From the NCBI RefSeq assembly GCF_036924515.1, contig NZ_JAZHRR010000001.1, positions 5,241,001-5,305,000 on the forward strand: a stretch of DNA of 64,000 nucleotides. The letters are read 5' to 3'. Each line of letters opens with the position of its first letter. Within the stretch, counting starts at the first letter, position 1. Origin of the DNA: Bradyrhizobium sp. AZCC 1610. Its GTDB lineage: Bacteria; Pseudomonadota; Alphaproteobacteria; Rhizobiales; Xanthobacteraceae. The notes beneath the pieces are model-generated. The model searched no databases. It saw nothing but the letters and a program-made list of their open reading frames with translations, and had not been told where the DNA came from. Shown here one piece after another: positions 7,643 through 15,804 of the stretch. Position numbers and translations under genes: made by a program.

Positions 7643-8995
7643 ATGCCGCTTTTCAGACTCCTCGTTGCTGCCGCGGCGTCCCTGTCCCTTTCATCCCTCG
7701 CCATCGCCCAACCCGCCCCCGCACCGGTCCGGCCTGCGGCGATGCAACCAAGACCGCCGACCGCAGGCGTTCCCGGCCAGCCGGTTGCGAGGGCCCCCTC
7801 GCCCCGCGCGGCGGCCTGTCACAATGGCATGTCGTTCGACCGCTTCCTCGCTGATCTCAAGCAGCAGGCGCTTAGCGAGGGCGTCTCGCAGCGCGCGCTT
7901 GCAGAGGCCGCACCCTACCTCGTCTACGACCAAAGCATCGTCAACCGCGACCGCGGCCAGCGCGTATTCGGCCAGGTGTTCACCGAATTCGCTCGAAACA
8001 GGGCATCCGATGGCGCGGCAAAGAATGCGCAGGCGAGAATCCGGATGCATGCGGCGGCGTTCGCGCGCGCGGAGAAGGAATATGGCGTGCCATCAGCGGT
8101 GATCGCCGCGTTCTGGGGGCTGGAGAGCAGTTTTGGCGCCGAGCTAGGCAAGCTGCATACGCTGCCGTCGCTGGTGTCGCTGGCCTATGACTGCCGCCGC
8201 TCGGAGATGTTCCAGAAGGAAACCATCGCCGCCTTGAAGATCATCGACCGCGGCGATCTCAAGCCAAGCGAGATGATCGGCTCATGGGCCGGCGAACTCG
8301 GCCAGGCGCAGTTCCTGCCGACGCATTACTTCAACTATGCGGTGGACTATGACGGCGACGGCCACCGCGACATGCTGCGCAGCGCACCCGACGTGATCGG
8401 CTCGACCGCGAACTACATCGCCAACGGATTGAAATGGCGGCGCGGCGAGCCGTGGCTGCAGGAAGTGCGCGCGCCGGCGAATTTCCCGTGGGACCAGGCC
8501 GACCTCACGATCAAACTGTCGCGCGCAAAATTCGCACAGCTCGGCGTCACCTATCCGGACGGCCGCGCGCTTCCGAACGACGACATGCCGGCCTCGCTGC
8601 TGCTGCCGATGGGCCGCACCGGACCTGCGTTTCTGGCGTACGCGAATTTCGCCGCTTACACCGAGTGGAACAACTCGCTGATCTATTCGACCACCGCGGG
8701 CTATCTCGCCACCCGCATCGCCGGCGCAGCGCCGATGCGGCAGCCATCGGCACCGGTGGCGCAACTGCCGTTCAACGAGCTGAAAGAGCTGCAGCTTCTA
8801 TTAGTGCGCGCGGGCTTCAATGTCGGCAAGGTCGACGGCGTGATGGGGCAATTGAGCCGCACGGCGGTAAAGGCGATGCAGGTCAAGTATGCCCTGCCAG
8901 CGGATTCCTGGCCGACGGCGGAGCTGTTGGCACGGATGCGCGGGCCCGGCGTCCAGGCGCAGCCCGCTGGTCTGGTGATGCCGGCGGCGCGATGA
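7643..8995 (+). CDS. Lytic murein transglycosylase, MltB family, with peptidoglycan-binding domain
   Basis: A 450-residue exported peptidoglycan-cleaving enzyme. A signal peptide (residues 1-23, ending SLAIA) precedes a Pro-rich linker and an SLT/MltB domain (~60-350). The catalytic Glu lies in IAAFWGLESSFGA, and GELGQAQFLPTHYFNYAVD is the family signature. The C-terminal ~60 residues (LKELQLLLVRAGFNVGKVDG) are a PG_binding_1 repeat. The ATG at 7643 is used because upstream sequence is repeat-derived. A second gene of the same family, frameshifted, is at 27002-28238. Confidence 0.92.
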   Translation: MPLFRLLVAAAASLSLSSLAIAQPAPAPVRPAAMQPRPPTAGVPGQPVARAPSPRAAACHNGMSFDRFLADLKQQALSEGVSQRALAEAAPYLVYDQSIVNRDRGQRVFGQVFTEFARNRASDGAAKNAQARIRMHAAAFARAEKEYGVPSAVIAAFWGLESSFGAELGKLHTLPSLVSLAYDCRRSEMFQKETIAALKIIDRGDLKPSEMIGSWAGELGQAQFLPTHYFNYAVDYDGDGHRDMLRSAPDVIGSTANYIANGLKWRRGEPWLQEVRAPANFPWDQADLTIKLSRAKFAQLGVTYPDGRALPNDDMPASLLLPMGRTGPAFLAYANFAAYTEWNNSLIYSTTAGYLATRIAGAAPMRQPSAPVAQLPFNELKELQLLLVRAGFNVGKVDGVMGQLSRTAVKAMQVKYALPADSWPTAELLARMRGPGVQAQPAGLVMPAAR

Positions 8996-9006
8996 ACTGA
9001 CTCCTC

Positions 9007-9089
9007 GTAGCCCGGATGCAGCGCAGCGAAATCCGGGACGGTGCCGCGTGCACAGAACCCCGGATTGCGCTTCGCTACATCCGGGCTAC
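9007..9089. repeat. Palindromic repeat, 'TAGCCCGGATG' family
   Basis: Arms GTAGCCCGGATGCAGCGCAG... and ...TTCGCTACATCCGGGCTAC lie 11 bp after the transglycosylase stop codon. Confidence 0.85.
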
Positions 9090-9214
9090 TGGCCGTGAAA
9101 TAATTGACCCGCAATCGGCGCTCTGCAAGCGTTGTATTTTCCCTGCCGCCGCCCCATGTCGGAAAGCGCCTCACCCTCTCGAGGTATCATTCCACATCAC
9201 GAAAAGAGCATCAC

Positions 9215-9718
9215 ATGTCTTTCCACGACTTGACCGTGCCTGCCTTCCTGCAGATTCTCGGCAGCCTTTCCGGCCTGCTCACCAAGGCGGAAGCGCATTG
9301 CAAGGCGAAGAACATCCAGCCCGAGGTGCTGCTCAATGCGCGGCTTTACCCGGACATGTATCCGCTGTCACGGCAGATCCAGACGGTTTGCGATTTCGCG
9401 GGCAAGACCTGCGCGCGGCTCACCGGCAGCGAGGTGGCGTCCACGCCGGACACGGAAAAGAGTTTTGAGGAGTTGCAGCAGCGGATCGCGAAGACAATCG
9501 ACTATGTGAAGACGTTCAAGCCGGCGCAGTTCGAGGGTGGCGACATGCGGGAAGTGACCTTCCCCATCGGCCCGAGCAACACCATGACGATGAAGGGCCA
9601 GCAATATCTCGTCAACTTCGCCTTCCCGAATTTCTATTTCCACGCCGCCACCGCCCACGGCATTTTGCGCCACAACGGCGTAGAGATCGGCAAGCGTGAT
9701 TTTCTCGGGGTGAGGTAA
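9215..9718 (+). CDS. DUF1993 family protein
   Basis: A 167-residue cytoplasmic protein of the DUF1993 family, related in fold to DinB-type four-helix bundles. The family features seen are SFHDLTVPAFLQILGSLSG at the N-terminus, RLYPDMYPLSRQIQ in the second helix, and FYFHAATAHGILRHNGVEIGKRDFLG at the C-terminus. The biochemical function is unknown. The ATG at 9215 gives the standard family N-terminus; the Shine-Dalgarno sequence is weak (AAAAGAG). Confidence 0.85.
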   Translation: MSFHDLTVPAFLQILGSLSGLLTKAEAHCKAKNIQPEVLLNARLYPDMYPLSRQIQTVCDFAGKTCARLTGSEVASTPDTEKSFEELQQRIAKTIDYVKTFKPAQFEGGDMREVTFPIGPSNTMTMKGQQYLVNFAFPNFYFHAATAHGILRHNGVEIGKRDFLGVR

Positions 9719-9765
9719 TCGCAGCCGTCGTCGCGCGCGCATCGCAAGCCGCGGCGACGGCGGCA

Positions 9766-10311
9766 TCAGCGCAACGAAGCCAGTTCGCGCGCGAGGTTTT
9801 CGCGGGCCTGCCGGTCATATCGCGCGGCAAAGACCGCATCGGGAAAGATGACCGGCCGTGCTGCGAACCGGCCAAGCACATGAGCGCGGCCGGCGCGATA
9901 GTCGCGATCCGGAACATGGATGAACTCCTGCCGGATCGCGGCGGCATAAGCGTCGTAGCGCGCGGGCTCCGCGCCGAGGATGCTGAGGTCGATCGAGATC
10001 AGAATGGCGCCCAGGCGATCATCGGGCTGGACGTCGTGTGTCTTGGTCAGGCGGATGAGGCGGCCTACTTCCTGGCGAATATCCGCGCGAACATGCTGTT
10101 CGGCCAGGCGCGCGCTGAGCTCTTCATTGTCCGCCCGCGTCGCGTCGTAGACGACATCGTGCCACCAGATTGCCTGGGACAGAATTTCGCGCTCAAACGC
10201 TGAAAGACCGTCGACGCGCGCGAGCGCGCCGAGACAGTCTTCGATATGCGCCAGGTTGTGATAGTGGCGGCCCGGCGCGGTGTAAGCGGCAACCAACTCT
10301 TCGCGGTTCAT
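9766..10311 (-). CDS. HD-domain predicted metal-dependent phosphohydrolase
   Basis: A 181-residue protein of the small HD-type hydrolase group (COG4339-like). RHYHNLAHIEDCL near residue 15 and the doublet IWWHDVVYD near residue 48 supply the metal-binding His and Asp residues. KTHDVQPDDRLGAILISIDLSILG contributes a further His/Asp set. Such proteins hydrolyse nucleotides or other phosphoesters, but the substrate is not predictable here. It stands alone, convergent with the DUF1993 gene. Confidence 0.85.
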   Translation of the reverse strand: MNREELVAAYTAPGRHYHNLAHIEDCLGALARVDGLSAFEREILSQAIWWHDVVYDATRADNEELSARLAEQHVRADIRQEVGRLIRLTKTHDVQPDDRLGAILISIDLSILGAEPARYDAYAAAIRQEFIHVPDRDYRAGRAHVLGRFAARPVIFPDAVFAARYDRQARENLARELASLR

Positions 10312-10334
10312 TGCCAGGTCTCACCATTCGACAG

Positions 10335-10454
10335 CGTCATTGCGAAGAGCGCAAGCGACGAAGCAATCCATATCTCCGCAAGCGGCGGCATGGATTGCTT
10401 CGCGGAGCCTGTCATCGGGCGCGCATTCGCGCGACCCGTTGGCTCGCAATGACG
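10335..10454. repeat. 'CATTGCGAG' palindromic repeat carrying a 40-bp insert
   Basis: The left arm is CGTCATTGCGAAGAGCGCAAG and the right arm begins ATGGATTGCTTCGC and ends TCGCAATGACG. Intact copies read TTCGC-TGCGC-TCGCAATG in the right arm; here the TGCGC is replaced by 40 bp at 10404-10443. Confidence 0.85.
10404..10443. repeat. 40-bp insert nested in a palindromic repeat (copy 1)
   Basis: The insert begins GGAGCCTGTCATCGGGCGCG and ends GCGCGACCCGTTGGC. It is about 90% identical (4 differences in 40) to 12618-12657, which sits at the equivalent place in a repeat of a different family. Its inside is weakly palindromic (CGGGCGCGC with GCGCGACCCG). Confidence 0.8.
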
Positions 10455-10463
10455 TTCGGGAAA

Positions 10464-10904
10464 TTACCGCATCGTAATCGCCAAGCCGCTGAGATCCGCG
10501 TTCGCCATCAATCCGACCTGGTGGCCGGTCAATTCCAGCACCGCGCCCTTCTGGTTGGTCAGCACGATCGCGCGCGCGCCGCGGCCCACCGCAAGGCCCG
10601 CGCCGGCCGCGCCGTAGACGCCGGCAACGTCGGAGGGGCGATAGATGTTGCTGACCCGGCCGCGCAGCACCGTTTTCGAGCCGCCGAACACCAGGCCGTA
10701 ATCGAGGCCGCCGGTCGACAGCGAATAGCGTCGCCCGTGGAAGTTCAGAACGCCGCTGCCGCCGGATCCGCCGATGATCCATCCCGCCTTGTAGATCGTG
10801 AGCTGCACAAAGCCTTCGTCGGCATGCGAGGCGGAGGGCAGCGCCGCGCCGGCGAGCACCGTCAGCGCGAGCAGGACAGCGCGAATGGCGGATGGCATTT
10901 TCAT
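10464..10904 (-). CDS. Exported glycine-rich protein, hypothetical
   Basis: A 146-residue exported protein. Residues 1-29 are a signal peptide (MKMPSAIRAVLLALTVLAGA, cleavage near SHA/DE). The mature domain is Gly-rich with motifs GWIIGGSGGSGVLNF, YGLVFGGSKTVLRGRV and GVYGAAGAGLAVGRGARAIVL. This beta-rich pattern recalls the YSC84/SYLF and EipA-like envelope proteins, but I cannot assign a family with confidence. The start at 10904 is set by the signal peptide. Function unknown, probably in the cell envelope. Confidence 0.7.
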   Translation of the reverse strand: MKMPSAIRAVLLALTVLAGAALPSASHADEGFVQLTIYKAGWIIGGSGGSGVLNFHGRRYSLSTGGLDYGLVFGGSKTVLRGRVSNIYRPSDVAGVYGAAGAGLAVGRGARAIVLTNQKGAVLELTGHQVGLMANADLSGLAITMR

Positions 10905-11236
10905 GGGTCGTATCTCCGGAGGTCTTGCAAATCGGAAAAGTGTCGGGCGGGCTTTGCAATAGCAACTATCGGATAGTAACCGATCGGCGCAAGGGGCAAA
11001 GTGTATTCGGCGCCTCACGCGGCGCACTGCGCACGCCAACCCGCGCCGTGCATCCGACACAATTTCATCACGATTGCACGAACAAAAAAAGCCGGACTGT
11101 GAACTGCATTACTTCGACCGGAAGCGTGTCGCGCTATTTCATGTCCAGCGAATTGCACTGACGGGCGGGACCTTCAAACCTATCGGCGGGTCGTAGGCGC
11201 CGCGCCGCTGCCTTTCCAGCGAGGCAGCGGCGCGTT

Positions 11237-11363
11237 AGAGCGTGATGACGCTTCTTCGAATCGTCATCACGCCCTAACTCTTTGATTGGAGCATGATCTC
11301 CGCGCAAACGCGTTCCGCCTTTGTCGCGAGGGAAAACCGGTATCCACTTTTCCGGATCATGCT
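11237..11363. repeat. Compound palindromic repeat ('ACCGGTATCCACTTTTCCGG' type)
   Basis: Two hairpins sit side by side. The first is GCGTGATGACG...CGTCATCACGC and the second is GAGCATGATC...CGGATCATGCT. A related element with AACCGGTATCCACTTCGC is at 32776-32880. It precedes the RidA-family gene by about 40 bp. Confidence 0.75.
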
Positions 11364-11401
11364 GTAGGCTTAAGGGACCGAACCCCTCACGAAGGTGTCC
11401 C

Positions 11402-11791
11402 ATGTCGCAGATACAGCATTTCGCTCCGCCCGCCGGCATCAAGTCCCCGCCGCTCTCGTTCGCGACCCGCACCGGCGACCTGCTGTTCGTCTCGGGCATT
11501 CCGGGCTTTGACGACAAGGGCGCGCTGGCTGATGGTTTCGAGGCGCAGTTCGGCTTCGTCGTCGCCAACATCAAGCGCGTGCTCGACGAGGCCGGCGCGA
11601 CGTTTCGCGATCTCGTCAAGGTCAACGTGCTGCTGACGCGCGCATCCGACGTCGCCACGATGAACGTGCTGTATGCCTCCGCCTTCGGGCCCGCACCCTA
11701 CCCCGCCCGCACCACCTGCGTGGTGCAGGCGCTGCCCGATCCGAAAATGCTGATCGAGATCGAAGCTGTTGCATCACTGACGAAGGCGTAG
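11402..11791 (+). CDS. RidA family (YjgF/YER057c/UK114) protein
   Basis: A 129-residue RidA-superfamily protein. RidA proteins are trimeric enamine/imine deaminases that protect PLP enzymes from 2-aminoacrylate. The fold is recognisable from LLFVSGIPGFDDKG, the helix FGFVVANIKRVLDEAGATFRDLVKVNVLL and the C-terminal PYPARTTCVVQALPDPKMLIEIEAVA. The active-site Arg of true RidA aligns with the PARTTC motif. Which RidA subgroup it belongs to is unclear. The ATG at 11402 follows a purine-rich stretch. Confidence 0.9.
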   Translation: MSQIQHFAPPAGIKSPPLSFATRTGDLLFVSGIPGFDDKGALADGFEAQFGFVVANIKRVLDEAGATFRDLVKVNVLLTRASDVATMNVLYASAFGPAPYPARTTCVVQALPDPKMLIEIEAVASLTKA

Positions 11792-11876
11792 GGGCGGATT
11801 AGCGTGAGCGTAATCCGCCATTCACGGCAAGGTCGGCGGATTACGCTTCGCTAACTAACTAACTAATCCGCCCCAC
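11791..11876. repeat. Palindromic repeat, 'GGGGCGGATTAGCG' family, with TAAC microsatellite
   Basis: GGGGCGGATTAGCGTGAGCG and its mirror ...CTAATCCGCCCC flank an inner palindrome. The right arm contains TAAC repeated three times plus TAA, giving stops in all three forward frames. Confidence 0.75.
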
Positions 11877-11884
11877 GAGATAGC

Positions 11885-12433
11885 TCACGGCTTCGGCATC
11901 GTTTCCTTCAGTTGATCGCTGACGAAATCGGCGGCGTGCCGATAGGCGGCATCGTTGTCGCCGCGGAACGTCACGGTCCGCTGCATCAACAATTTCTCGG
12001 CTTCGAGATCGAGCAACTGGACTTCGCCCCATTGCACCAGCGTGCGCATCTTGCGGATGCCGCCATAGATCACGAGGCGCGCGCCGGCCTTCCGCGAGGC
12101 GGCGATGAAAACATCCTGCGACATGCTGGTGGCGGTGCAGGGCTGATCGGGACATTCGATCGGCACCACGCGATAATTGCCCTGGGCCGCCAGATGATCG
12201 CGCAGCAACGCGGCAAACGACGCCACGCGCGCGCGATGCTCCGCGCTCTGGTCCGCGACCTCTCCTGAGGTGTCGAAATAATCGAAATCCGCCACCGCCA
12301 CCGCGATCGGCGCGGCGGCCGGCGATCCGCCCGATTGAAACGACACTGCGGCTAGCGCGCACAGCATGGTCAGCGCGGCACTTGCGCGGCTGCGCAGGCT
12401 TGACGCGCGCCACGGGGTTGCTGTGTGCATCAT
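11885..12433 (-). CDS. DUF2380 exported protein
   Basis: A 182-residue protein with an N-terminal signal-like hydrophobic segment (ALTMLCALAAVSFQSGGSPAAA). The mature part, AVADFDYFDTSGEVADQSAEH through QWGEVQLLDLEAEKLLMQRT, fits the DUF2380 family. In some alphaproteobacteria this family accompanies quinoprotein alcohol-oxidation genes, but none lie nearby here. The segment FDYFDTSGE and the Cys pair CPDQPC are conserved-looking. The role is unknown. A start at 12433 gives two consecutive Met codons before the signal sequence. Confidence 0.75.
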   Translation of the reverse strand: MMHTATPWRASSLRSRASAALTMLCALAAVSFQSGGSPAAAPIAVAVADFDYFDTSGEVADQSAEHRARVASFAALLRDHLAAQGNYRVVPIECPDQPCTATSMSQDVFIAASRKAGARLVIYGGIRKMRTLVQWGEVQLLDLEAEKLLMQRTVTFRGDNDAAYRHAADFVSDQLKETMPKP

Positions 12434-12559
12434 GCTTCGTCTCCTTCAACCACGACAGTGGCATCGCACCGCTGCCGGGCCCGAACCATAACAGCGCGCG
12501 GAGATTTCGCTAAGCCAGACGCGCTCCTCAGGATGAGGTCTGGCACGTCGTACTGGTTC

Positions 12560-12673
12560 CGTAGGAGCGAAGCGACACCCATCATTTCGTTCATCGGTAC
12601 CAATCGATGGGTTTCGCGGAGGCTGTCATCGGGCGCGCGCTCCCGCGACCCGTTGGCTCTACCCCATCCTGCG
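12560..12673. repeat. 'GTAGGATGGGT' palindromic repeat carrying a 40-bp insert
   Basis: The left arm is CGTAGGAGCGAAGCGACACC and the right arm begins CGATGGGTTTCGC and ends TCTACCCCATCCTGCGG. In the intact copy at 3604-3689 the right arm reads TTTCGC-TGCGC-TCTACC; here the TGCGC is replaced by 40 bp at 12618-12657. Confidence 0.85.
12618..12657. repeat. 40-bp insert nested in a palindromic repeat (copy 2)
   Basis: The insert begins GGAGGCTGTCATCGGGCGCG and ends CCCGCGACCCGTTGGC, matching 10404-10443 at 36 of 40 positions. Both copies lie directly after TTCGC and before TC in repeats whose outer arms are unrelated. Confidence 0.8.
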
Positions 12674-12747
12674 GACGCCCTTTCCCACCTTGTACAAGCG
12701 GACACGCTTGCTATCCTCTGCCAAAACCAAAAGCAGAGGAACGCCAC

Positions 12748-13515
12748 ATGCCACTTCTCCAAAATCACATCGCCGTCATCACCGGTGCCGGCTCCGGTAT
12801 CGGGCGCGCCATCGCGAACGGTTATGCACGAGAGGGGGCGCGGGTCGTGCTGCTCGACAGGGACGAGAAGGCGGCGGCGGAAGCGGCGAAGGAGATCCGC
12901 GATGCCGGTGCCAAAGCCGAAAGCTTTCCGCTCGATGTCGCCAAGCGCGAGGACTGTGTCGCGATGGCAAAACAGATCGCCGACAAGGTTGGCCAAGTCT
13001 CGATCCTCGTCAACAATGCCGGCATCGTCCGCCGCAACGGCATGCTGGGCGCGGCGGAGGCCGTGATCAACGACTGGGAAGACATCATCGCGATCAACCT
13101 TACGGGTGTTTTCAATGTGACGCATGCGTTCCTCGCGCCTTTGCGCGCCAGCAAGGGACGCATCGTCAACATCGGCTCGATCCAGTCCTTCGTGCATGTG
13201 CGCACGCCGAGCTCGCCGGCCTACACCGCCTCCAAGCACGGCGTGCTCGGCTTCACCAAGGCGCTCGCCGCCGAACTCGGCAAGGAAGGCGTCCGCGTCA
13301 ATGCGATCGGCCCCGGCTTCATCGCGACCCCACTCAACGCCAATGCCCGCGCCAACAATCCAGACCTGGTGAAGACGTTCATGGACCACACCCCGCTGGG
13401 CCGCGCCGGCACCGCGGAAGACATCGTCGGGCCTGCGATCTTCCTGGCGTCCGATCTGTCGGCGTACGTGTCCGGATCGATCGTGATGGTCGACGGCGGC
13501 TATCGGGCGGTGTGA
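12748..13515 (+). CDS. Short-chain dehydrogenase/reductase (SDR)
   Basis: A 255-residue classical SDR. It has the nucleotide-binding TGAGSGIGRA at residues 11-20, NNAG near 90, and the catalytic Ser (NIGSIQSF) and Tyr-Lys pair (AYTASKHG). A C-terminal PLGRAGTAEDIVGPAIFLAS completes the fold. The Asp in LLDRD suggests preference for NAD. The ATG at 12748 has AGAGGA upstream. The P450 gene starts 7 bp after its stop, so the two enzymes probably act on one substrate, with hydroxylation and alcohol oxidation as likely steps. Confidence 0.92.
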   Translation: MPLLQNHIAVITGAGSGIGRAIANGYAREGARVVLLDRDEKAAAEAAKEIRDAGAKAESFPLDVAKREDCVAMAKQIADKVGQVSILVNNAGIVRRNGMLGAAEAVINDWEDIIAINLTGVFNVTHAFLAPLRASKGRIVNIGSIQSFVHVRTPSSPAYTASKHGVLGFTKALAAELGKEGVRVNAIGPGFIATPLNANARANNPDLVKTFMDHTPLGRAGTAEDIVGPAIFLASDLSAYVSGSIVMVDGGYRAV

Positions 13516-13522
13516 GCGCCTC

Positions 13523-14695
13523 ATGTCCAACGCCCCGCATTTCAATATCGACGTCCCCACGTTCTGGGCCGATCCCTACCCTGCACTGGCGCAGATGCGG
13601 AAGGAGGCGCCGATCGCGTTCGTGCCGCAGCTCGGCTCGACCGTGTTCACCCGGCGCGACGACATCTTCACCCAGGAGAAGCGCATCGACGTGTTCTCCT
13701 CGCACCAGCCGAACGGGCTGATGAATGTGCTGATGGGCCACAACATGATGCGCAAGGATGGCGATGCGCACATGACGGAGCGGCAGGCGATGTTTCCCGC
13801 GGTGTCGCCGCGCACGGTGCGCGACACCTGGATCCGGCAGTTTCAGGCCCACGCCGACCGTATCCTCGACGAGCTCGTGCCGAAAGGCTCCGCCGATCTC
13901 TGTAAAGAGCTGGCGCTGCCGCTGTCGGCCGAATGCCTGAAGGACGTCACCGGGCTCACCAACATGCGCTACCAGGACATGGACGCGTGGTCGCAGGCGA
14001 TGATCGACGGCATCGCCAATTACACCGGCAACAAGGAGGTCGAGGCGCGCTGCCATGCGGCAACATCCGGCATCGATGCCGCGATCGACGACATGATTCC
14101 GGTGGTGAAGAAGCACCCGAACACCTCGATCCTGAGCGTGCTGCTGGCTTCAGGCCAGAACATGGAAAGCATCCGCGCCAACATCAAGCTTGCGATTTCG
14201 GGCGGGCAGAACGAGCCGCGCGACGCGATATCAGGCGCGACCTGGGCGTTGCTGACGCATCCCGAGCAGCTCGCGCTGGTGCGCGAGGGAAAAGCAAAGT
14301 GGATCGACGTGTTCGAGGAGTATGCGCGCTGGATTGCACCGATCCAGATGTCGCCGCGCCGCGTCGCCAAGCCGTGGACTTATCGCGGCGTCGACTTCGA
14401 GCCGGAAGACCGCGTGTTCTTCATGTTCGGCTCGGCCAATCGCGACGAGGCCTCGTTCAACGATCCGGATCGTTTCGACATCACCCGCGACACCCAGAAG
14501 AGCATCGCCTTCGGCGCCGGCCCGCATTATTGCGCCGGTGCGTTCGCCTCTCGCGCCATGGTGGCCGACGTCGCGCTGCCGAGCGCATTCGCGCGGCTGA
14601 AAGGCCTGCGGCTGGACGACAGCGAACCGGTGCGGATCGGCGGCTGGGCGTTTCGCGGCCTGCTCAATCTGCCAGTGAAGTGGGACGCTGCCTGA
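13523..14695 (+). CDS. Cytochrome P450 with atypical I-helix
   Basis: A 390-residue soluble bacterial P450. The heme-thiolate loop is FGAGPHYCAGAF (Cys near residue 336). The K-helix EYAR near 266 fits the ExxR motif, and FGSANRDEASFNDPDRFD is the usual meander region. The I-helix, normally with an acid-Thr pair for oxygen activation, reads ISGGQNEPRDAISGATW around residues 224-240, so Asn-Glu replaces it. This suggests a modified proton-relay or a distinct subfamily. No ferredoxin or reductase gene is adjacent, so redox partners must come from elsewhere. It forms an operon with the SDR gene. Confidence 0.92.
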   Translation: MSNAPHFNIDVPTFWADPYPALAQMRKEAPIAFVPQLGSTVFTRRDDIFTQEKRIDVFSSHQPNGLMNVLMGHNMMRKDGDAHMTERQAMFPAVSPRTVRDTWIRQFQAHADRILDELVPKGSADLCKELALPLSAECLKDVTGLTNMRYQDMDAWSQAMIDGIANYTGNKEVEARCHAATSGIDAAIDDMIPVVKKHPNTSILSVLLASGQNMESIRANIKLAISGGQNEPRDAISGATWALLTHPEQLALVREGKAKWIDVFEEYARWIAPIQMSPRRVAKPWTYRGVDFEPEDRVFFMFGSANRDEASFNDPDRFDITRDTQKSIAFGAGPHYCAGAFASRAMVADVALPSAFARLKGLRLDDSEPVRIGGWAFRGLLNLPVKWDAA

Positions 14696-14858
14696 TCGTT
14701 GCAGATAGTCATAAAAGCGATGCTATTTCGGCGCACGCGAAAGCCCGGCGAGTGTGCCGGGCGAACGCAAATATACGCTTTGGAGAGAAAGCGGCATTCT
14801 CAGTCAATGCTTCACGGTCGTCCATCCGGGCAACTACGGTGAGGTTTTCTGACAGAAC

Positions 14859-15030
14859 TCAGTTCAACGCTAGTTGGGCAAGATCAATCGGCGCTCGAAA
14901 AACGCGCTCGCCATCCCCATTGGTTGCGAGAATGAAAAATTGGGAATGCTGCGAGCCGTTGCTCTCGCAAACGGGCGACGATTTCCTTCGCTACCTTTTC
15001 GGCCGTCGCGTCATCAAGAACGCTCGAAAA
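14859..15030 (-). pseudogene. Remnant of a small hypothetical gene, frameshifted
   Basis: Two reading frames join into one protein-like sequence if one base near 14957 is dropped. The upstream part reads SSVLDDATAEKVAKEIVARL and then REQ; the downstream part reads GSQHSQFFILATNGDGERVF, then RAPIDLAQLALN and a stop at 14859. No in-frame start codon is visible at the 5' end (an ATA occupies the plausible position). It follows the gene at 15038 on the same strand with almost no gap, as in a two-gene unit. The identity of the family is unknown to me. Confidence 0.4.
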
Positions 15031-15037
15031 TATCCTG

Positions 15038-15250
15038 TTAGACCGACCGTTGCTTCGTTATCTCTTTGAGCGCGCTGTGTGCGACGGTCCTCAATCCGCC
15101 CAAGGTGGCGTTTCCCCTTTTCGCACTGAGCCTCAATTTCTGTGCGATGTAGCGACGGCGTTCGTGGTCGCCGCCGTTAGGGAAGACGCGGCAGGTCTCT
15201 TCCAAAACGAAACTCATGTTTGCAATCGTCCGATCATCCAGTTTGGTCAT
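15038..15250 (-). CDS. Small conserved hypothetical protein
   Basis: A 70-residue, helix-rich, basic protein (MTKLDDRTIANMSFVLEETC...KRGNATLGGLRTVAHSALKEI). I recognise the pattern as a small protein widespread in Bradyrhizobium, without a known function. The ATG at 15250 is preferred over upstream starts, which give an atypical Cys/Arg-rich extension. It lies in a patch of small, poorly conserved genes. Confidence 0.7.
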   Translation of the reverse strand: MTKLDDRTIANMSFVLEETCRVFPNGGDHERRRYIAQKLRLSAKRGNATLGGLRTVAHSALKEITKQRSV

Positions 15251-15403
15251 GGCACTACCTCTCCGGGCGCCTGCCCTAAACCAACATCCTCTACGAGCGA
15301 CAAGACGGTTTTGATGATAGCAAATTCGGGAAAAAGTGGAACAAAAACTGGAACCGCTGGGCTGGACAGCACTTGAATCGCGTGAGTTGCAGGATGCGCG
15401 CAC

Positions 15404-15751
15404 ATGCCAAAGACTGACTGGTCACCCGGCATAGTACCCTATGGGGCGGATGAAACCGTCTACCTTGTTGTAGATAGCTTTTCCAGCGGGAGGGTTTACC
15501 GAGAAACCGAGATCGAAAAAGCCGACCTTGAAACCATCGTCGGCGATCTACTTTCCGGCCAATACAATAGCCCCGTCCGCATCGTGGCGTTCAACACGCT
15601 CGAACACTGGTCCGAAGATGTTTCTTCGGACATAGCGGCTGAAATCCAGCTACGCTGCGACATGGATTGTGTGCTGGTGCCTGAGCATTTGACTGACTTC
15701 GTGCAAACCCACATCCATCCCTTGCGCCAGTTAGTGCTTCGGCTGGTCTAA
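15404..15751 (+). CDS. Conserved hypothetical protein
   Basis: A 115-residue acidic protein beginning MPKTDWSPGIVPYGADETVY. It contains REIEKADLETIVGDLL-like helices (observed RETEIEKADLETIVGDLL) and VRIVAFNTLEHWSEDVSSDI. This matches a small uncharacterised protein I associate with Bradyrhizobium genomes. There are no signal or membrane segments. It is divergent from the 15038 gene, with 150 bp between them. Confidence 0.75.
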   Translation: MPKTDWSPGIVPYGADETVYLVVDSFSSGRVYRETEIEKADLETIVGDLLSGQYNSPVRIVAFNTLEHWSEDVSSDIAAEIQLRCDMDCVLVPEHLTDFVQTHIHPLRQLVLRLV

Positions 15752-15804
15752 TAGCTAGACCAGCTGTCGGCACCAAGGCGCACTATCGTAGAACTACGAA
15801 GCTT

